The notes: generated by a model not told the origin, from the sequence alone. DNA of 64,000 nucleotides from Breviolum minutum Mf 1.05b.01 (GCA_000507305.1 DF240023.1:1-64000), one strand, 5' to 3'; numbered from the stretch's first letter, positions 44,601 through 54,815 are shown. Numbers and translations are program-made.

Positions 44601-47600
44601 CTCGGTTACGGATTTTTACGGGTAAATTACGGCAAAATTATGGGTCATAAAAATGAAAACCTGTTTTTTCTAAAATTACCAGGTTTTTGGCAAGAACCAT
44701 CAAAAAACCAAGTTTTTCATGTTCAACCCGAAAAAAAGTAGGTATTGGAAGCAGTAGGTATATATATATATATTATACGTAAGAAAGACTTCTGTACATG
44801 GATTGGATTGGATTGGTAGGTTTGGTGAATCTCAATGAGGTTTTGGTGTCAATCAATATCAGGTGTACTGTCGAGATAGGTGTGATGAGTATATTCGAGT
44901 ATCTATTCTTGTCATTGCTATGACCCACTTGCTGCTACTCTTGTTGCTCTTCGTGCATCCACATCAGCATCACATGGTGAACTGCAAGTCAAAAAAATAC
45001 AGTATCTGAGTTGATCTTTACCACTTTATCCTCTTCGAAAAGATCTCCGTCAACCGTCTCCACACATCACAAAAATTGGTGCTTTCAAGCTAGAAATGAA
45101 AGATGACACTTTTTGCTCGAAGAGCTTCCGCCTACATTACAGTCTTCATCAAAACCCAAAAACCAAAAAGGTGACGAACACTCTCCGATGGTCAATTCCC
45201 CTCAGATCCATCCAAAACCATCGATCACTTATTCGTGCAAATATTGTGAAGAAAATGAAGATCCATTTTTGTAAGTCTACATTGGCAACCAGGAAAGGAA
45301 TGATTCACACATCTCAATGGATTCTTCTCACCATCAAATAAGATAATTTTCACTCCCCAAACCATCTATAAACCGCCACCATCTTAGGAGAAATCCTTGG
45401 CACCTGTGCATCAAGACCTTCTGGCAACATCCGGATTCGATGCTCCAATCCAGCTTGTCGAAGATGATGCCACAACACCTGGTGCGGGTTGCGGTTTTTG
45501 ATGGAAGTGGTGGCCTGTTCGAAAAAGGACGGAGACAGACGTGTGAGTCCCGCATCAAAACCAATTGTCGCATATGCGATTCATCAAGGGGATAGTTTGT
45601 TATGTAAGAATGATTCTAAGTGTCGCTAATGGTACATCTCCATTTAACTGGATTTAACTGGGTATGGTGAATGGGAATTTTCCCCAAGAACTGCCACAAA
45701 GATCGATGAATCCAAATCTCAATCGAGAAAAAACACCTATCATCGTAGCCGCCACCAATTCACCCAGACCTGCCTCATCTTCACCAGCTGTTCCAGACAA
45801 TGCTGGTGATCTGGATAGAAGATTTGATCTGATGGTCCCAGAGAAGAAGATTGGATCCTGTCACATCCATCCCATGAGAGGGCAACTCGCTTCGAACATC
45901 TAAATATGAAAAATCATCTGTAAAGTGGAGGATTTTTTGTTCACCTCATTTTTTCCCACTCGACAAAAAATCCAGAGTAGAACTAACAACCCTGTTTTCT
46001 GCACAGGAAAAGACTCCAACTCAAGTAACCTCTTCCAAGGAAAACCTTGCAGGGACGCCCATCGAATCCCTTATATACCTGCCCCCACCTGCAACAGCAC
46101 CCGTACCATGGATCTCAGCTTGGGAAGAGCTAAGGCTTCCACGTTGTGACCTGGGTCATGGGATTGGTATCGCATACCCCAACGGAAAAATAGCGCAAGG
46201 GAAACCAATTGTGGTGGATGTTGGGATAAAGATCCCATACGTGCCAAACAATCCAGTGAGCGGTTGCCGCATGATATGATGTACGGATATATACCGTATA
46301 CACACGCATCTAAAACTAATACTGGATATATAGTGTAATATATAGATTGTCTCAAAGCCTTCCCTCAGTAAATTTAAGATTCAAAAAAATATAGACTATT
46401 TTTCATTGTAAGAATCAAGAGATGCTTCACCCCTACCCCTACATCAACCTCCCTAACCCCACAACTTCAAAACAAACAAAACAACCAAGCAGCCCTTCCC
46501 ACCTTTCCACCCGCCAAGCCACCATGAACATACAGCTTTCCACCACACAAGGGGTACAATCTCACTAAGGCTGAGAGGAAGCTACTCTTGCCACAACCTG
46601 TACGTCCCACCAATGCGCAACTGCTGCCGGAAGGAATGTTGAGAGAGAGGCCGTTGAAGATCAAGGGTCCATCAGCCTGGGGTGACAAAAATTGGCAAGG
46701 AAAAATGGGGAAACTTATGGGAAAATTATCAAAGTTGAAAATCACTGATTTTTTTTGGATGATTTGTCAAGACAGCCGTGTAAACTTGAACAGTGGTTGA
46801 TATGCTAAATAGGTGCATATAATCTACAAACAAAGTAATTAATGTCTATATGGTGTCTGGTTGTTGATCTAAATTAAAAAAGTGATACTCTGATACTATT
46901 ACTAAAGATCATGGGTGGCATTTCAATCAAAATGTAGAGAGGCTGCAGTTTGAGCTTATAGTGGCTCTGGAGATTTCCCTCCTAAGCATGACTTCTTTCA
47001 TCAGGATCGAGTAGGGTCTGGATGTATGCCTGATTTTTGCCAAATTTCACCCGTAAAACACTTGGGCAACCGTCTCAAAGCCGAGAAGCCTCATAACGGA
47101 GATACAAATTCTCTGCAAAAACTGCAGGAATCTCTCCATCATGTTCCGTCAACACCTCTGCTGTTGTTCCAAGGTTTGAGTTCGAACCTTCCTCGTGGGG
47201 CAAACGAGTGTACTCCATGACACGTTCAATGGATACAAACTCCACTTCCATAGTAGCAATGCGACGTGAGAGGAACATCAAGGTCCTCCCGCGATGGTTT
47301 GATCAAACGCAGCAGAATGGGGGGATCTTAGTGGCCAACATCCTTCAATTTCTCCACCCAAATCCAAAAGTTCATTCAAAAATTAAAATCACAAGGCCTT
47401 TTAGCTTTGAACACCAAAACAATTTATAAAACATTGCTTTGCTAAAATAATCAATAAAAATGCAAGCCACCTGAACTCATTGACTACACACGATGACATG
47501 ATCTAAATGGCGGCATCCTTTGGGGTCGCTCACAAAACTTTTCAGGGGATGATGCCAAAGGCCACAAAAACTCATAGTCTTTGGTCACATGTCCTTGGCA

Positions 47601-50600
47601 TATTCATGGCATAGGACAATGCCAAGCCAGCCAGACCTGTCACACTCCAAAGATCAAGAAGGTTTCACATCTCTAAAGGTCGCACAGTGAAACTTGCGTG
47701 TGAAGTTGACCCCAGAAAAGAAACCATCATGGAAACTTTAGTGGGAACACGTTATGGATAACTGTTGTGGGATTGTTCCTTGATTAAGCAGTTGTGTTTC
47801 TTTATTATGAAAAACTTTTCGACTCAAGGATAATTGAAAGTTCAACAGTTTCAGTAGGTAACGTGACCTTGAGACGTCAGGCATTTCAAAGGATCATCTG
47901 CAAATTTATCGTTGTTGTGGCGCTGCCTATTCTAGATAAACATACTTCCACATACTTCCACTACATATAAAGCTAGATACAACTTAAGTATACATATCTT
48001 ACAGTAACTCATGCACAAGAGAAAATAAAACATCAAATCTACATCTACCATAGCTTCTATAATGCTCAACCCCAATCAACCCCAAAAAGATCCTCCACAC
48101 CTGGACTAAGACTTCCCAAATATGCACGATAGCCAATGATCCCTGCCACCACCGCTAAGGCTAAAGTGCCAAGGACTTCCTGCGGTACAAGAGGTGAAAC
48201 CCGGAGGAGATGTGGGTGTGGGTTACATGCCACTGTCACCCAGAGCACCCTAGAGTATCCTGTTGGAAATTAGGGCACATCACATATCTTTGGAAAAATC
48301 CTGGCATGTCTTTGGAAAAATCTTACTTATCTTTTCGCTTTAGTTGTTGAGATCATTACAAGAACAAACAAGCAGTTCAAGTGTGGCAACTTCCGGGTGT
48401 TTTGGTTGAAGAGTTGGCTGACATACGCCAAGAAACCGAAAGCATATGATGGCAAAAGTTGGTTCCTTTGAATCTACCATGCATAGCATCTATAGAAATG
48501 TTCCCCTCTCAACCTCGTGTGCCCCTGGAGTTTTTGTGTCATAACCGATGGAAAAAATGATGGTGTCTTACTTCTTGGAAGGAGAAAAGGGCGCCTGTCT
48601 TTAAGAAACCTTGATAATCATTGATATCCTCATCCACAGAACCCTTCAAGCGCTTCCAAGGAAGCTTAAATTCCAAACCTCCCTGCAACAAATCTGATAG
48701 ACCCCACCTGAGTACAAGACACCCATGCTTGTGCAACCCAAAACCAGTAGGTGGTCAGTTGGTTCTGCCCAAGCAAGTCCAAATTTCGTTCCAGAAAACG
48801 TGCCTCAAAAACTGGATGACAACATTGAAGGGGACCAATCCAAGAGATTCCATGAGTATGGGGAAGTCAAATTTGAAAAAAAATATCATCAGAGTTAGAA
48901 CTTTCTTAACAGCTTCAAAGGGGGTTGGTTACCTACCTATTGGAAATAGAGATCCCCATGTCGTTCAACCGTTGGAAGGAGGACAGTGCCGAGGTGAAGC
49001 TATCAAGGTATGGTGCTTCCGGGTGAAAGCCGGCGTTTTTGCGGTTCTTGTTGCAGGGTTCAAAATGACTACCATTGCAACATCCTGTACAGAGGCACTT
49101 GGGCTCACTGAGGATGCGAGAAAGCAAGCCATCCAGCCACAATAGGGCAATGTTTTTTCCACAAGTCGCAACCTTGCTGAAAGGATACTGCGCCTCGTTC
49201 ATGGTATAATAACCCAGAAGGGAATCCATCATAGCAGAAAAAAGAAAACACTATTTAGGACTGCAAAAATCCAGGTCAAGACAATCCAGAGTGCACAGCA
49301 TGGCTCATGACCGTTGGCCGAACAGTTGTTGCAACTCCAAAACCCGCACTGACAGAGCGAGAACGGCAGAATCCAGAAAAAAAAAAATGAAAACTGACCC
49401 AAAAAGGCACTCTTCTCTTATTCGTCTCGCGGCCTCTAATGCTTTCCGGAAGTCGTCCCTTTCTTGCAGTGCCTCAGCCTCCTCTCTTACTTGCTCCAAA
49501 GCCTGCACAGTTGCATCTAGCATGGGCGCTCGAGAATCAGACAAGAGTTGTTGTTTTGAATCCCGAAGTGATTGCAAACAATCTTCAACATCTTCAACGG
49601 ATTCGATGGATTTGCAGGGCACCTTCCACAAAGAAATCAACCGAGCACAGGCTTTCAGATCATGGATTGGAGCTTGTAAACGTTTCAACACAACATCATG
49701 GGCTCTTAGTTTGTTGCAACTCTCAAGGTCGACGAACCAATCGTAGCAATCATTGAGCTTGGTTCCTTCGTACCTCAACTCCACAGACTGTCGGAACTTT
49801 GTGGCAGCTTTGACACGTGCGTTCAAGTGTCCTGCAAGTTCAAAGAGATTAAAGGGAGAATTTGTACCAAGCAAGTCGCTGAGTGCAAGAATCAACGGAC
49901 TATTCTTGGAGCCTGTAACTGCTTCCTCACTGCGACCACCAGACATGCATGAGTGTATGATTGCTTGCTGACGTTCACCTTCGCGCAATTTCCTGCGACA
50001 CTTCGAACGTTTGGTAAGATTAAGGGCTTCACGACATGCATCCCAAATCACCAAAACACCAACGCTATGCACAGGGTCGTCCTCTGACTTTGATTCCAGC
50101 ACAATCTTGTCCAATCGATCGTGCAAGTCGGAGAGCAGTTTATCCACATAGACTTTAGAATCTTCAGAATCTTTGGAGCCATTGCTGAGGCTCAAAACCA
50201 GATTGCCATTTTGTTCAAATCCATGGCCCGCAATATGCAGGATTACCGTGTATGTTTTCGTGTCCAAGGATTCTAAGAACTTACTGAACATCCCCTGTAA
50301 CGTGTTTTTGGGAACATTCTTTGCAGGGCTTTCAACCTTGTAGTTGAGCTTCCCGAATGTTTTCCCCACCGCTTCTGCATCATTTAAGGCATTGCGTAAC
50401 TTCTTCGGTTCCGGATACTCAGACATAACAATTGAGAACACCCGTCTTGAATGAGAATGGATCTTGCCTCCATCTGCTGAACATTCAGAATCTTGTGGGC
50501 CACAAGTGTCGAGCAGCCAATCATCTGATGTCAATGCAGCGGTCTTGCTCTGAGCAACATCTCCTTTTGCTCGCTTCTTGCAGCACAAAAGATTTGGCCA

Positions 50601-53026
50601 TGACGGGAGCTTTGTTTTCTGCAAGGCTTGTCTTAAACATTTCTCTGCCTCAGCAGCTCGTCTCTCAGCCTGGTGTCTACGGTTTTCAGAGAGAGACAGC
50701 AATATCAATTTTGCTTTCGTTTTGCACTTTGTAGACATAACCTTCGCAAATTTCTCTACCATATTGCTGAAATCCAACTCCGGGTGCCTTTGACCCAGTC
50801 TCAAATACCGGATCTCTTGGAGCTGGCGCTCCTTCTGAAACCAAAAGGGCACAACAAGAATCTGAGCCGTTTACCCGATGGGAGTTTGAGAACGTCATGT
50901 CACACCTAAATCATCTATCTGGCTTTGTAAATGAAGCCAAAACCCAATGCCCTTATCTTGGCGAAGAAAACAAATCTCAAGCGACATGCATCTTGAAAGA
51001 TGGAAGCAAAAGAACTGGGACCACCAAGATGCTGGAGGTTCGATAGATTTTGAACTTTTATTCAGAAACGCTTACATCTTCCAAAAACATTCTGCTTGGA
51101 TACCTTCCAACGAAAAAAACATGATTTCTTCTCGCAAAATCCCTCAGCTTGACTTCAAGTTGATGGTAGCACAACGAACAACTTCATGATTCCCCAGTCT
51201 TTTTTGGTAATCCCTACACATCCCAGCAGCCAGCAGCTGCTACACCACACCACCAACCCATCAAAGGCGGTTGAGAATAGGCACCTCATGACCAAAGGCT
51301 CTGATGGTTCTGGCGCCTTTGATGGAATCCGCAAAATGACTCATGCCCGGCGAGCGCGAAGTGCCTAAGGTAGTTGGCGTTACCAATGGTGTGGCCAGTG
51401 GTAGATATGGGGAATTCAAGTGGAAGAACTGCTACCATGTTGGATTTGACTTTTGAATTACAAAGTGGGGTAAATGTTGGATGACTCACCATTCCCTTCT
51501 GCCATTTTTGGAGCTGATGGCAGATATATTTTGCTCGAAGTTTTATACGCACAAAAATTCACATGGAAACCCAAAATTAGTGGGGTTCAAAAAAAAACTC
51601 CTCTTCCTTTGGGTTCCATGTTAGATTTCAGGGTCCTATGGTTCAGATCCAGGATTTTTATTCAAGTTCTAAGGCACCGATGTCATAAGTGATACATTGA
51701 CCATCCCAGCTGTTGAGAAAAAGGCAACAACAAAATCAAAGAGTCAATAAGTGAATTCTACCACAAATCCTAGATTTGAAGAGGAACATATATGTTTACA
51801 TGTTTTAATTGAAAACAGCGTGCTCGATTTTCAAATGTTCCACGTTTCTCCTCTTCGTATTTCATCATCCTGACCTCCTCTCCTCCCAGCCTTCCAAACG
51901 TCGCAAATCTCTGGCAGGCCAACGGTACACCGTCATGGTCATCCAGTAGAGCACAGAGAAAGGAGGCACCACTACCTGAAATGCAGCGCCACTTCAGATG
52001 GAAAATGATGATGTGATTTGTCACAACGTTTCCCAGCAAAAAAAAAACAAACATGGAACTTGAAAATCATCTTCCCTTGGAAAGAGAAAATCATCTTCAA
52101 TCCAACTCCTTTTTGGGGGGATTCAAAATCCTAGCTTTTGGCTCTGTAGTTTCGCGCTGGAGGCCCGGATTCCCACTTCCAAACGCCACACTGGTCTTCA
52201 TAACTTATAACTAGGTTTTTGCCGACTATGTAGCTGGAAGTCATTTGTCAAAGCTATGGGGTTTGAACCTTCCAAAAAAGAAGATCCTTTCCCCAAGAAA
52301 AACGAAGGTCAGTTGGGTTCCATGTATGTCAAAACAATGATAGTGACATACATATCACACCTTGGCAAAGATTTGTTGTGACCCTTGGTATGCTCACTTT
52401 CTCACAGGTCCTCCCCCCAAAAGATTCACGAAGAGATGCCAAAGCTTGCCAGGCAAAGAGGCTCAAGATCAACAAGGAGATGCAAACATTCATGAAGGAC
52501 TCAAAGAGTTCACGAAAGGCAGCAGGCATACCTCGGGAAAACAACAAAGAAAACAAGTGTGCTTTATTCTTGGCACCAGTCACAGAATCGCATGTCAGGG
52601 AAAGGGAAAATTTTACTTTTTGGTTGCAAAGTATGTCAAGACTGTTTCTTTTCTGCATTCCTGGTGAAGCAGTTTGTGAGAATAGACTCATTCCCAACTA
52701 TTCAAAGTCCCTCAGAAGCAAGGTTCACAGCTCTACGATCCAAACTTCCAAGATCCTTCCATTGGTGTAAGGGAAACAGGTGGATAGTGGTGGATGGTGG
52801 ATATTGACTTCCATTTGGCTACGACCTTTCTACCCTTCAGTCAACATCCACCACCATCCACCTCGTTTTCACATCAACTCCAAGTGGATTACTATTGAAA
52901 TCTTGAAAACTCCATCCATCTAAGTCAAGTGTCGATCATCAATGGTTGCCATATCTTTCAGACATCGGTTCAATGCACGTCCCGTCGGGGTCAAATCAAA
53001 GAAGCGCAGCGGTGTGTAGATGAGAC
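41581..53026 (-). CDS. ABCC/MRP-type ABC transporter, C-terminal half (TMD2-NBD2)
   Basis: A minus-strand, multi-exon gene for the second half of an ABC subfamily C transporter, a family of full-size exporters of organic anions and conjugates. TMD2 shows LRFFDLTPTGRALNR, VVVPPFSVLYW, LRRLEGTSRSPG and IRAFGHE, all standard MRP landmarks, then RLNDMGISISNR. NBD2 shows the A-loop Tyr (LYLRYEADG), Walker A GRTGCGKSS, Q-loop LLQDPIFFSGTIRSN, signature FSQGERQLL, Walker B VLLCDEPTAACD with the catalytic Glu, and H-loop VVVCHRLH. At least 16 exons of 36-196 nt were placed, nearly all phase-continuous; one or two small exons between IRAFG and the WLxxR region are unplaced. Stop at the left end is chosen by phase; an alternative reading would stop about 50 nt further. 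TMD1 and NBD1 are not visible: a retrotransposon and an FNIP gene lie directly upstream. A caspase-like gene sits within one intron. Confidence 0.85.
41811..41893 (-). CDS. ABCC exon: end of NBD2
   Basis: 83 nt encoding FKQIFVFDAGQVVEKGPPEE and LLIK, the conserved last strand of MRP-type NBD2. Confidence 0.9.
42531..42575 (-). CDS. ABCC micro-exon (45 nt): NBD2 H-loop
   Basis: Encodes EWTLVVVCHRLHYV between GCGAG|AG and GTCC|GTGAGC. Carries the switch histidine. Confidence 0.85.
43456..43559 (-). CDS. ABCC exon: NBD2 Walker B and D-loop
   Basis: 104 nt with PRVLLCDEPTAACDLQTD and IHETLLH. It starts with an SNTATTH stretch that is unusual at this position, between the signature helix and Walker B. 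Confidence 0.9.
44258..44337 (-). CDS. ABCC exon: NBD2 signature
   Basis: 80 nt encoding VEENGQNFSQGERQLLCLAR then VLVDPE. FSQGE replaces the classic LSGGQ, as is common in the C-terminal NBD of MRPs. Ends TT|GCTCCT, a GC donor needed for phase. Confidence 0.9.
44509..44766. mobile_element. MITE-like inverted-repeat element in an ABCC intron
   Basis: About 40-bp inverted ends: ACCTACAGCATCCAATACC then TACTTTTTTGGGGTTG on the left, and the inverse (with a few changes) on the right. Both ends run into TA-repeat sequence. The interior has further short palindromes and no ORF. Fits a non-autonomous element inserted in TA-rich DNA. Confidence 0.6.
45404..45514 (-). CDS. ABCC exon: NBD2 helical region
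   Basis: 37 codons, ATTSIKNRNPHQVLWHHLRQ then AGLEHRIRMLPEGLDAQ, corresponding to the LWxALxxxxLxxxVxxLPxGLDxxV helix of MRPs. Confidence 0.85.
45774..45857 (-). CDS. ABCC exon: NBD2 after Q-loop
   Basis: 84 nt encoding DPIFFSGTIRSNLLS followed by an acidic variable stretch. The phase to the next exon is met by a GC donor (GAG|GCAGGT). Confidence 0.85.
46089..46150 (-). CDS. ABCC exon: NBD2 Q-loop lead-in
   Basis: 62 nt encoding HNVEALALPKLRSMVRVLLQ. It ends with the Q-loop glutamine; the split Gly codon completes VHG from the Walker A exon. Confidence 0.85.
46523..46676 (-). CDS. ABCC exon: NBD2 Walker A
   Basis: 154 nt with ADGPLIFNGLSLNIPSG and CALVGRTGCGKSSFLSAL, then LYPLCGGKLYVH. Walker A lysine and serine are intact. 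Confidence 0.95.
47090..47285 (-). CDS. ABCC exon: TMD2-NBD2 linker
   Basis: 196 nt starting TLMFLSRRIATMEVEFVSIE then RVMEYTRLPHEEGS and ending NLYLRYE. The (E)FVSIERVxEYxxLPxE motif is diagnostic for the MRP linker. The exon ends GAG|GCTTCT, a GC donor. Confidence 0.95.
48101..48179 (-). CDS. ABCC exon: TMD2 helix
   Basis: 79 nt encoding EVLGTLALAVVAGIIGYRAY and LGSLSP, a membrane helix ending in the conserved SLSPG. Confidence 0.85.
48937..48999 (-). CDS. ABCC exon: TMD2 intracellular loop
   Basis: 63 nt encoding FTSALSSFQRLNDMGISISN and R, the segment leading to the conserved NRWL of MRPs. The short exon with WLxxRL that should follow was not located. Confidence 0.75.
   Translation of the reverse strand, partial: LHLGTVLLPTVERHGDLYFQ
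49305..50833 (-). CDS. Caspase-like (peptidase C14) protein with coiled coil and C-terminal membrane segment
   Basis: A single open frame of about 510 codons on the minus strand. The caspase-like fold is marked by TVILHIAGHGFEQNG, whose second His is the catalytic one, and VLVIWDACREALNL, whose Cys is the nucleophile. DACRE resembles the paracaspase/bacterial caspase-like pattern rather than the DCCHSG of metacaspases. A charged N-terminal region precedes the domain; a coiled-coil-like Glu/Arg-rich segment follows; the end has a hydrophobic stretch (GSVFIFFFLDSAVLALSV) suitable as a membrane anchor. No ATG lies at the 5' end of the frame. A TTTCAG acceptor at the right border suggests an upstream coding exon, with Met-Val-Glu-Lys downstream as an alternative start. 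It lies in the intron between two ABCC TMD2 exons, on the same strand. Confidence 0.75.
51285..51364 (-). CDS. ABCC exon: TMD2 intracellular loop
   Basis: 80 nt encoding TSRSPGMSHFADSIKGARTI and RAFGHE, an MRP hallmark (SPxxxHFxxxxxGxxxIRAFG). Confidence 0.95.
51891..51975 (-). CDS. ABCC exon: TMD2 helix
   Basis: 85 nt encoding VVVPPFSVLYWMTMTVYRWP and ARDLRRLE. The next intron begins with GC (GAAG|GCTGGG); joining there gives RRLEGTSRSP. Confidence 0.95.
52440..52531 (-). CDS. ABCC exon: TMD2 helix
   Basis: 92 nt encoding MPAAFRELFESFMNVCISLL and ILSLFAWQAL. GC donor (TTG|GCATCT) keeps the phase to the following helix. Confidence 0.9.
52934..53026 (-). CDS. ABCC exon: TMD2 elbow region
   Basis: 93 nt encoding LIYTPLRFFDLTPTGRALNR and CLKDMATIDD, corresponding to SFFDTTPxGRILNRFSKDxxxVD of MRPs. 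The next intron is best explained by a GA donor. This is the most 5' ABCC exon recognised. Confidence 0.9.
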
Positions 53027-53383
53027 CTGCCGAAAAGGTGTTTCGTGTATCGATCGACTTTATTGCAGCTTTTGAAGGGTCCAAAAACAGGTCTGGTATG
53101 TTGCAAATTGCTGGTAAGATGTACAATGATATGATATGATTGCTTGCTCTATGAGCCAATATATTTACTAATAGCTTTGACCACTAGTTTGCTAAAGTTA
53201 GCTTGAAAATCCTGGTGCTATCCCATCATGAATTATATATGATGATAATATCATATGATCTTTGAAAAAATATATTCACTTGCTGCTTTCCATGTCGCAC
53301 TGTCTCACATGGCACGGTTGCTGTCTTTCTTTTTGGCAGGCGGCATCAATCGTTGAATCTCTAATGATCTTGCATCCAATTTT

Positions 53384-53577
53384 GCTGGCTCTGTGCATGC
53401 CAGCAACAGCTCTTTCCAGAAAAAACTTCCAAACAAATTGAGGTATTGGACCTCCTTCCAGAAAAAACCTCAAACAAAATGCTGGCTCGGTGCATGCCAG
53501 CAACAGCTCTTTCCAGAAAAAACTTCCAAACAAATTGAGGTATTGGACATCTTTCCAGAAAAAACTTCGAAGCAAAA
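53384..53577. repeat. 97-bp tandem duplication at the 3' end of the retrotransposon
   Basis: Two units of 97 bp with few differences, each containing TGCATGCCAGCAACAGCTC and two copies of CTTCCAGAAAAAAC. They lie directly downstream (minus strand) of the last ORF and may be part of the element's terminal region. Confidence 0.8.
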
Positions 53578-53594
53578 TTTGGTACTGGACCTCT

Positions 53595-54521
53595 TCAAAT
53601 GGCCGCCCTCCCCAGGGCACGGTGGCGTAGGAAGATATCCACCACGAGCAAAAGGCAGGTGTAGAAAGACCAGGGTTGGGCGGGTTGGGAAGGAGGAGTG
53701 CCAGCATCAACAGAAGACTCCACAGGCACCTCCTCCCTCCCAGGCCGCAGCATTGTAGTCGAAGCTGGGGAAGGTGACCACGATGGTGTGGCCTGATCCA
53801 TCAAATTGTCCACAGCTGCCATCAAAGTTTCTTCAAAAGAAGTTGATGCCAGGGTGAACTGAGTAATCAGAGCTCGCAACTCATGACCTACTTCCATCAA
53901 AGCACGGGTCATGATAGCTAGAATGGCCCTCCACGCCATTCTCCACAAGCCCACAATCACCATAGCCGATAGCCGAGGGAAAAGCAGCCAAATCGCCACC
54001 AGTGCCAGAGTCCTCCAGTTATAGAAAAATACTTTCTGAAGCCAACTCCATCCTAGCAGCTTCCATGACTGCGACTGTGCTGTTGTAGGCTCCGCCGGCT
54101 TCAAAGGCAGAGGCTGGACCGGGGTTGGCTCTCCCACCATTCCAGTAAACCAGCCGGGTTTAATATTCTTTAAGCCTGTGACCATCCGAGCCAACAAGCT
54201 TGTGACCCTCCTCTGATCACTGCCTCCTCGCCAACGAGCAGCCTCCAAAAGCTTGACTGGGTCGGCCAAAGTCTCATCCATTGACAAACCTGGAGCCACT
54301 TCAGCACCAGCCAACTCACCGGCCGCCTTTCGGACTGCTTCCAAGACGGCCCCACTACCTGCTCCAGCAGGACAACTCACTTCAGCAGGTTTGGCATGGG
54401 GACCTTCCCATGGGTCCTCTCCCAAATCTTCAAGGCCTCCTCTCGGTCTTGCACCCGCCTTAGCTTGGCTCCGCTCCCGGCCAACCGGTTTCCGGGAAGA
54501 AGAGCTTCGACTTGGGGCCAT
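53595..54521 (-). CDS. Retrotransposon accessory ORF 5: putative membrane-associated protein
   Basis: 308 codons from an ATG that overlaps the end of accessory ORF 4 in another frame. The N-terminal half is Gly/Ala/Arg-rich. The middle has a long hydrophobic region (VFFYNWRTLALVAIWLLFP through VIVGLWRMAWRAILAIM) and the C-terminus has another hydrophobic stretch (WSFYTCLLLVVDIFL). It could be a membrane protein carried by the element. No homology to an envelope protein can be claimed from sequence alone; hydrophobic helices could also be amphipathic. It could be expressed by frameshift from ORF 4. Confidence 0.6.
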   Translation of the reverse strand: MAPSRSSSSRKPVGRERSQAKAGARPRGGLEDLGEDPWEGPHAKPAEVSCPAGAGSGAVLEAVRKAAGELAGAEVAPGLSMDETLADPVKLLEAARWRGGSDQRRVTSLLARMVTGLKNIKPGWFTGMVGEPTPVQPLPLKPAEPTTAQSQSWKLLGWSWLQKVFFYNWRTLALVAIWLLFPRLSAMVIVGLWRMAWRAILAIMTRALMEVGHELRALITQFTLASTSFEETLMAAVDNLMDQATPSWSPSPASTTMLRPGREEVPVESSVDAGTPPSQPAQPWSFYTCLLLVVDIFLRHRALGRAAI

Positions 54522-54814
54522 GCTTTTCCTGCGTGACCAAAGTGGTATCCCACTGGGCCACCTGGGTTCACCACCACAATGTAGTGACGGATATCCGTCT
54601 TATAGCACAGTGGTGTTGAAGGTGCAACCACTGGCGCCGAAGAAGAAGGCAATGAGGCTTTCTCAGAAGAAGTCGAGGGTTCCACTATTTTTGGAACGTC
54701 CACCTTCTCACTTTCACCCACCAATTCCCAGCTATCAGTTCGCTTTGAATTCACTGATAGCTCTGCAACTGCCTCAGCAAGCTCAGCCACTGCAGCCACC
54801 AACCGCTGCGACAT
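54377..54814 (-). CDS. Retrotransposon accessory ORF 4: viroplasmin/RNase H1 N-terminal-like
   Basis: 145 codons. The ATG lies one base after the TGA of the recombinase ORF (TGACATG), an arrangement suited to termination-reinitiation. The N-terminus is Ala/Glu-rich and helical. The C-terminal part (RHYIVVVNPGGPVGYHFG followed by GSGAKLRRVQDREEALKIW) resembles the small nucleic-acid-binding domain found in caulimovirus viroplasmin and at the N-terminus of eukaryotic RNase H1: Y-x-V-V-x, a Gly, then K-x-x-(x)-x-x-x-EA. The match is by eye and moderate. Confidence 0.5.
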   Translation of the reverse strand: MSQRLVAAVAELAEAVAELSVNSKRTDSWELVGESEKVDVPKIVEPSTSSEKASLPSSSAPVVAPSTPLCYKTDIRHYIVVVNPGGPVGYHFGHAGKAWPQVEALLPGNRLAGSGAKLRRVQDREEALKIWERTHGKVPMPNLLK

Positions 54815-54815
54815 G

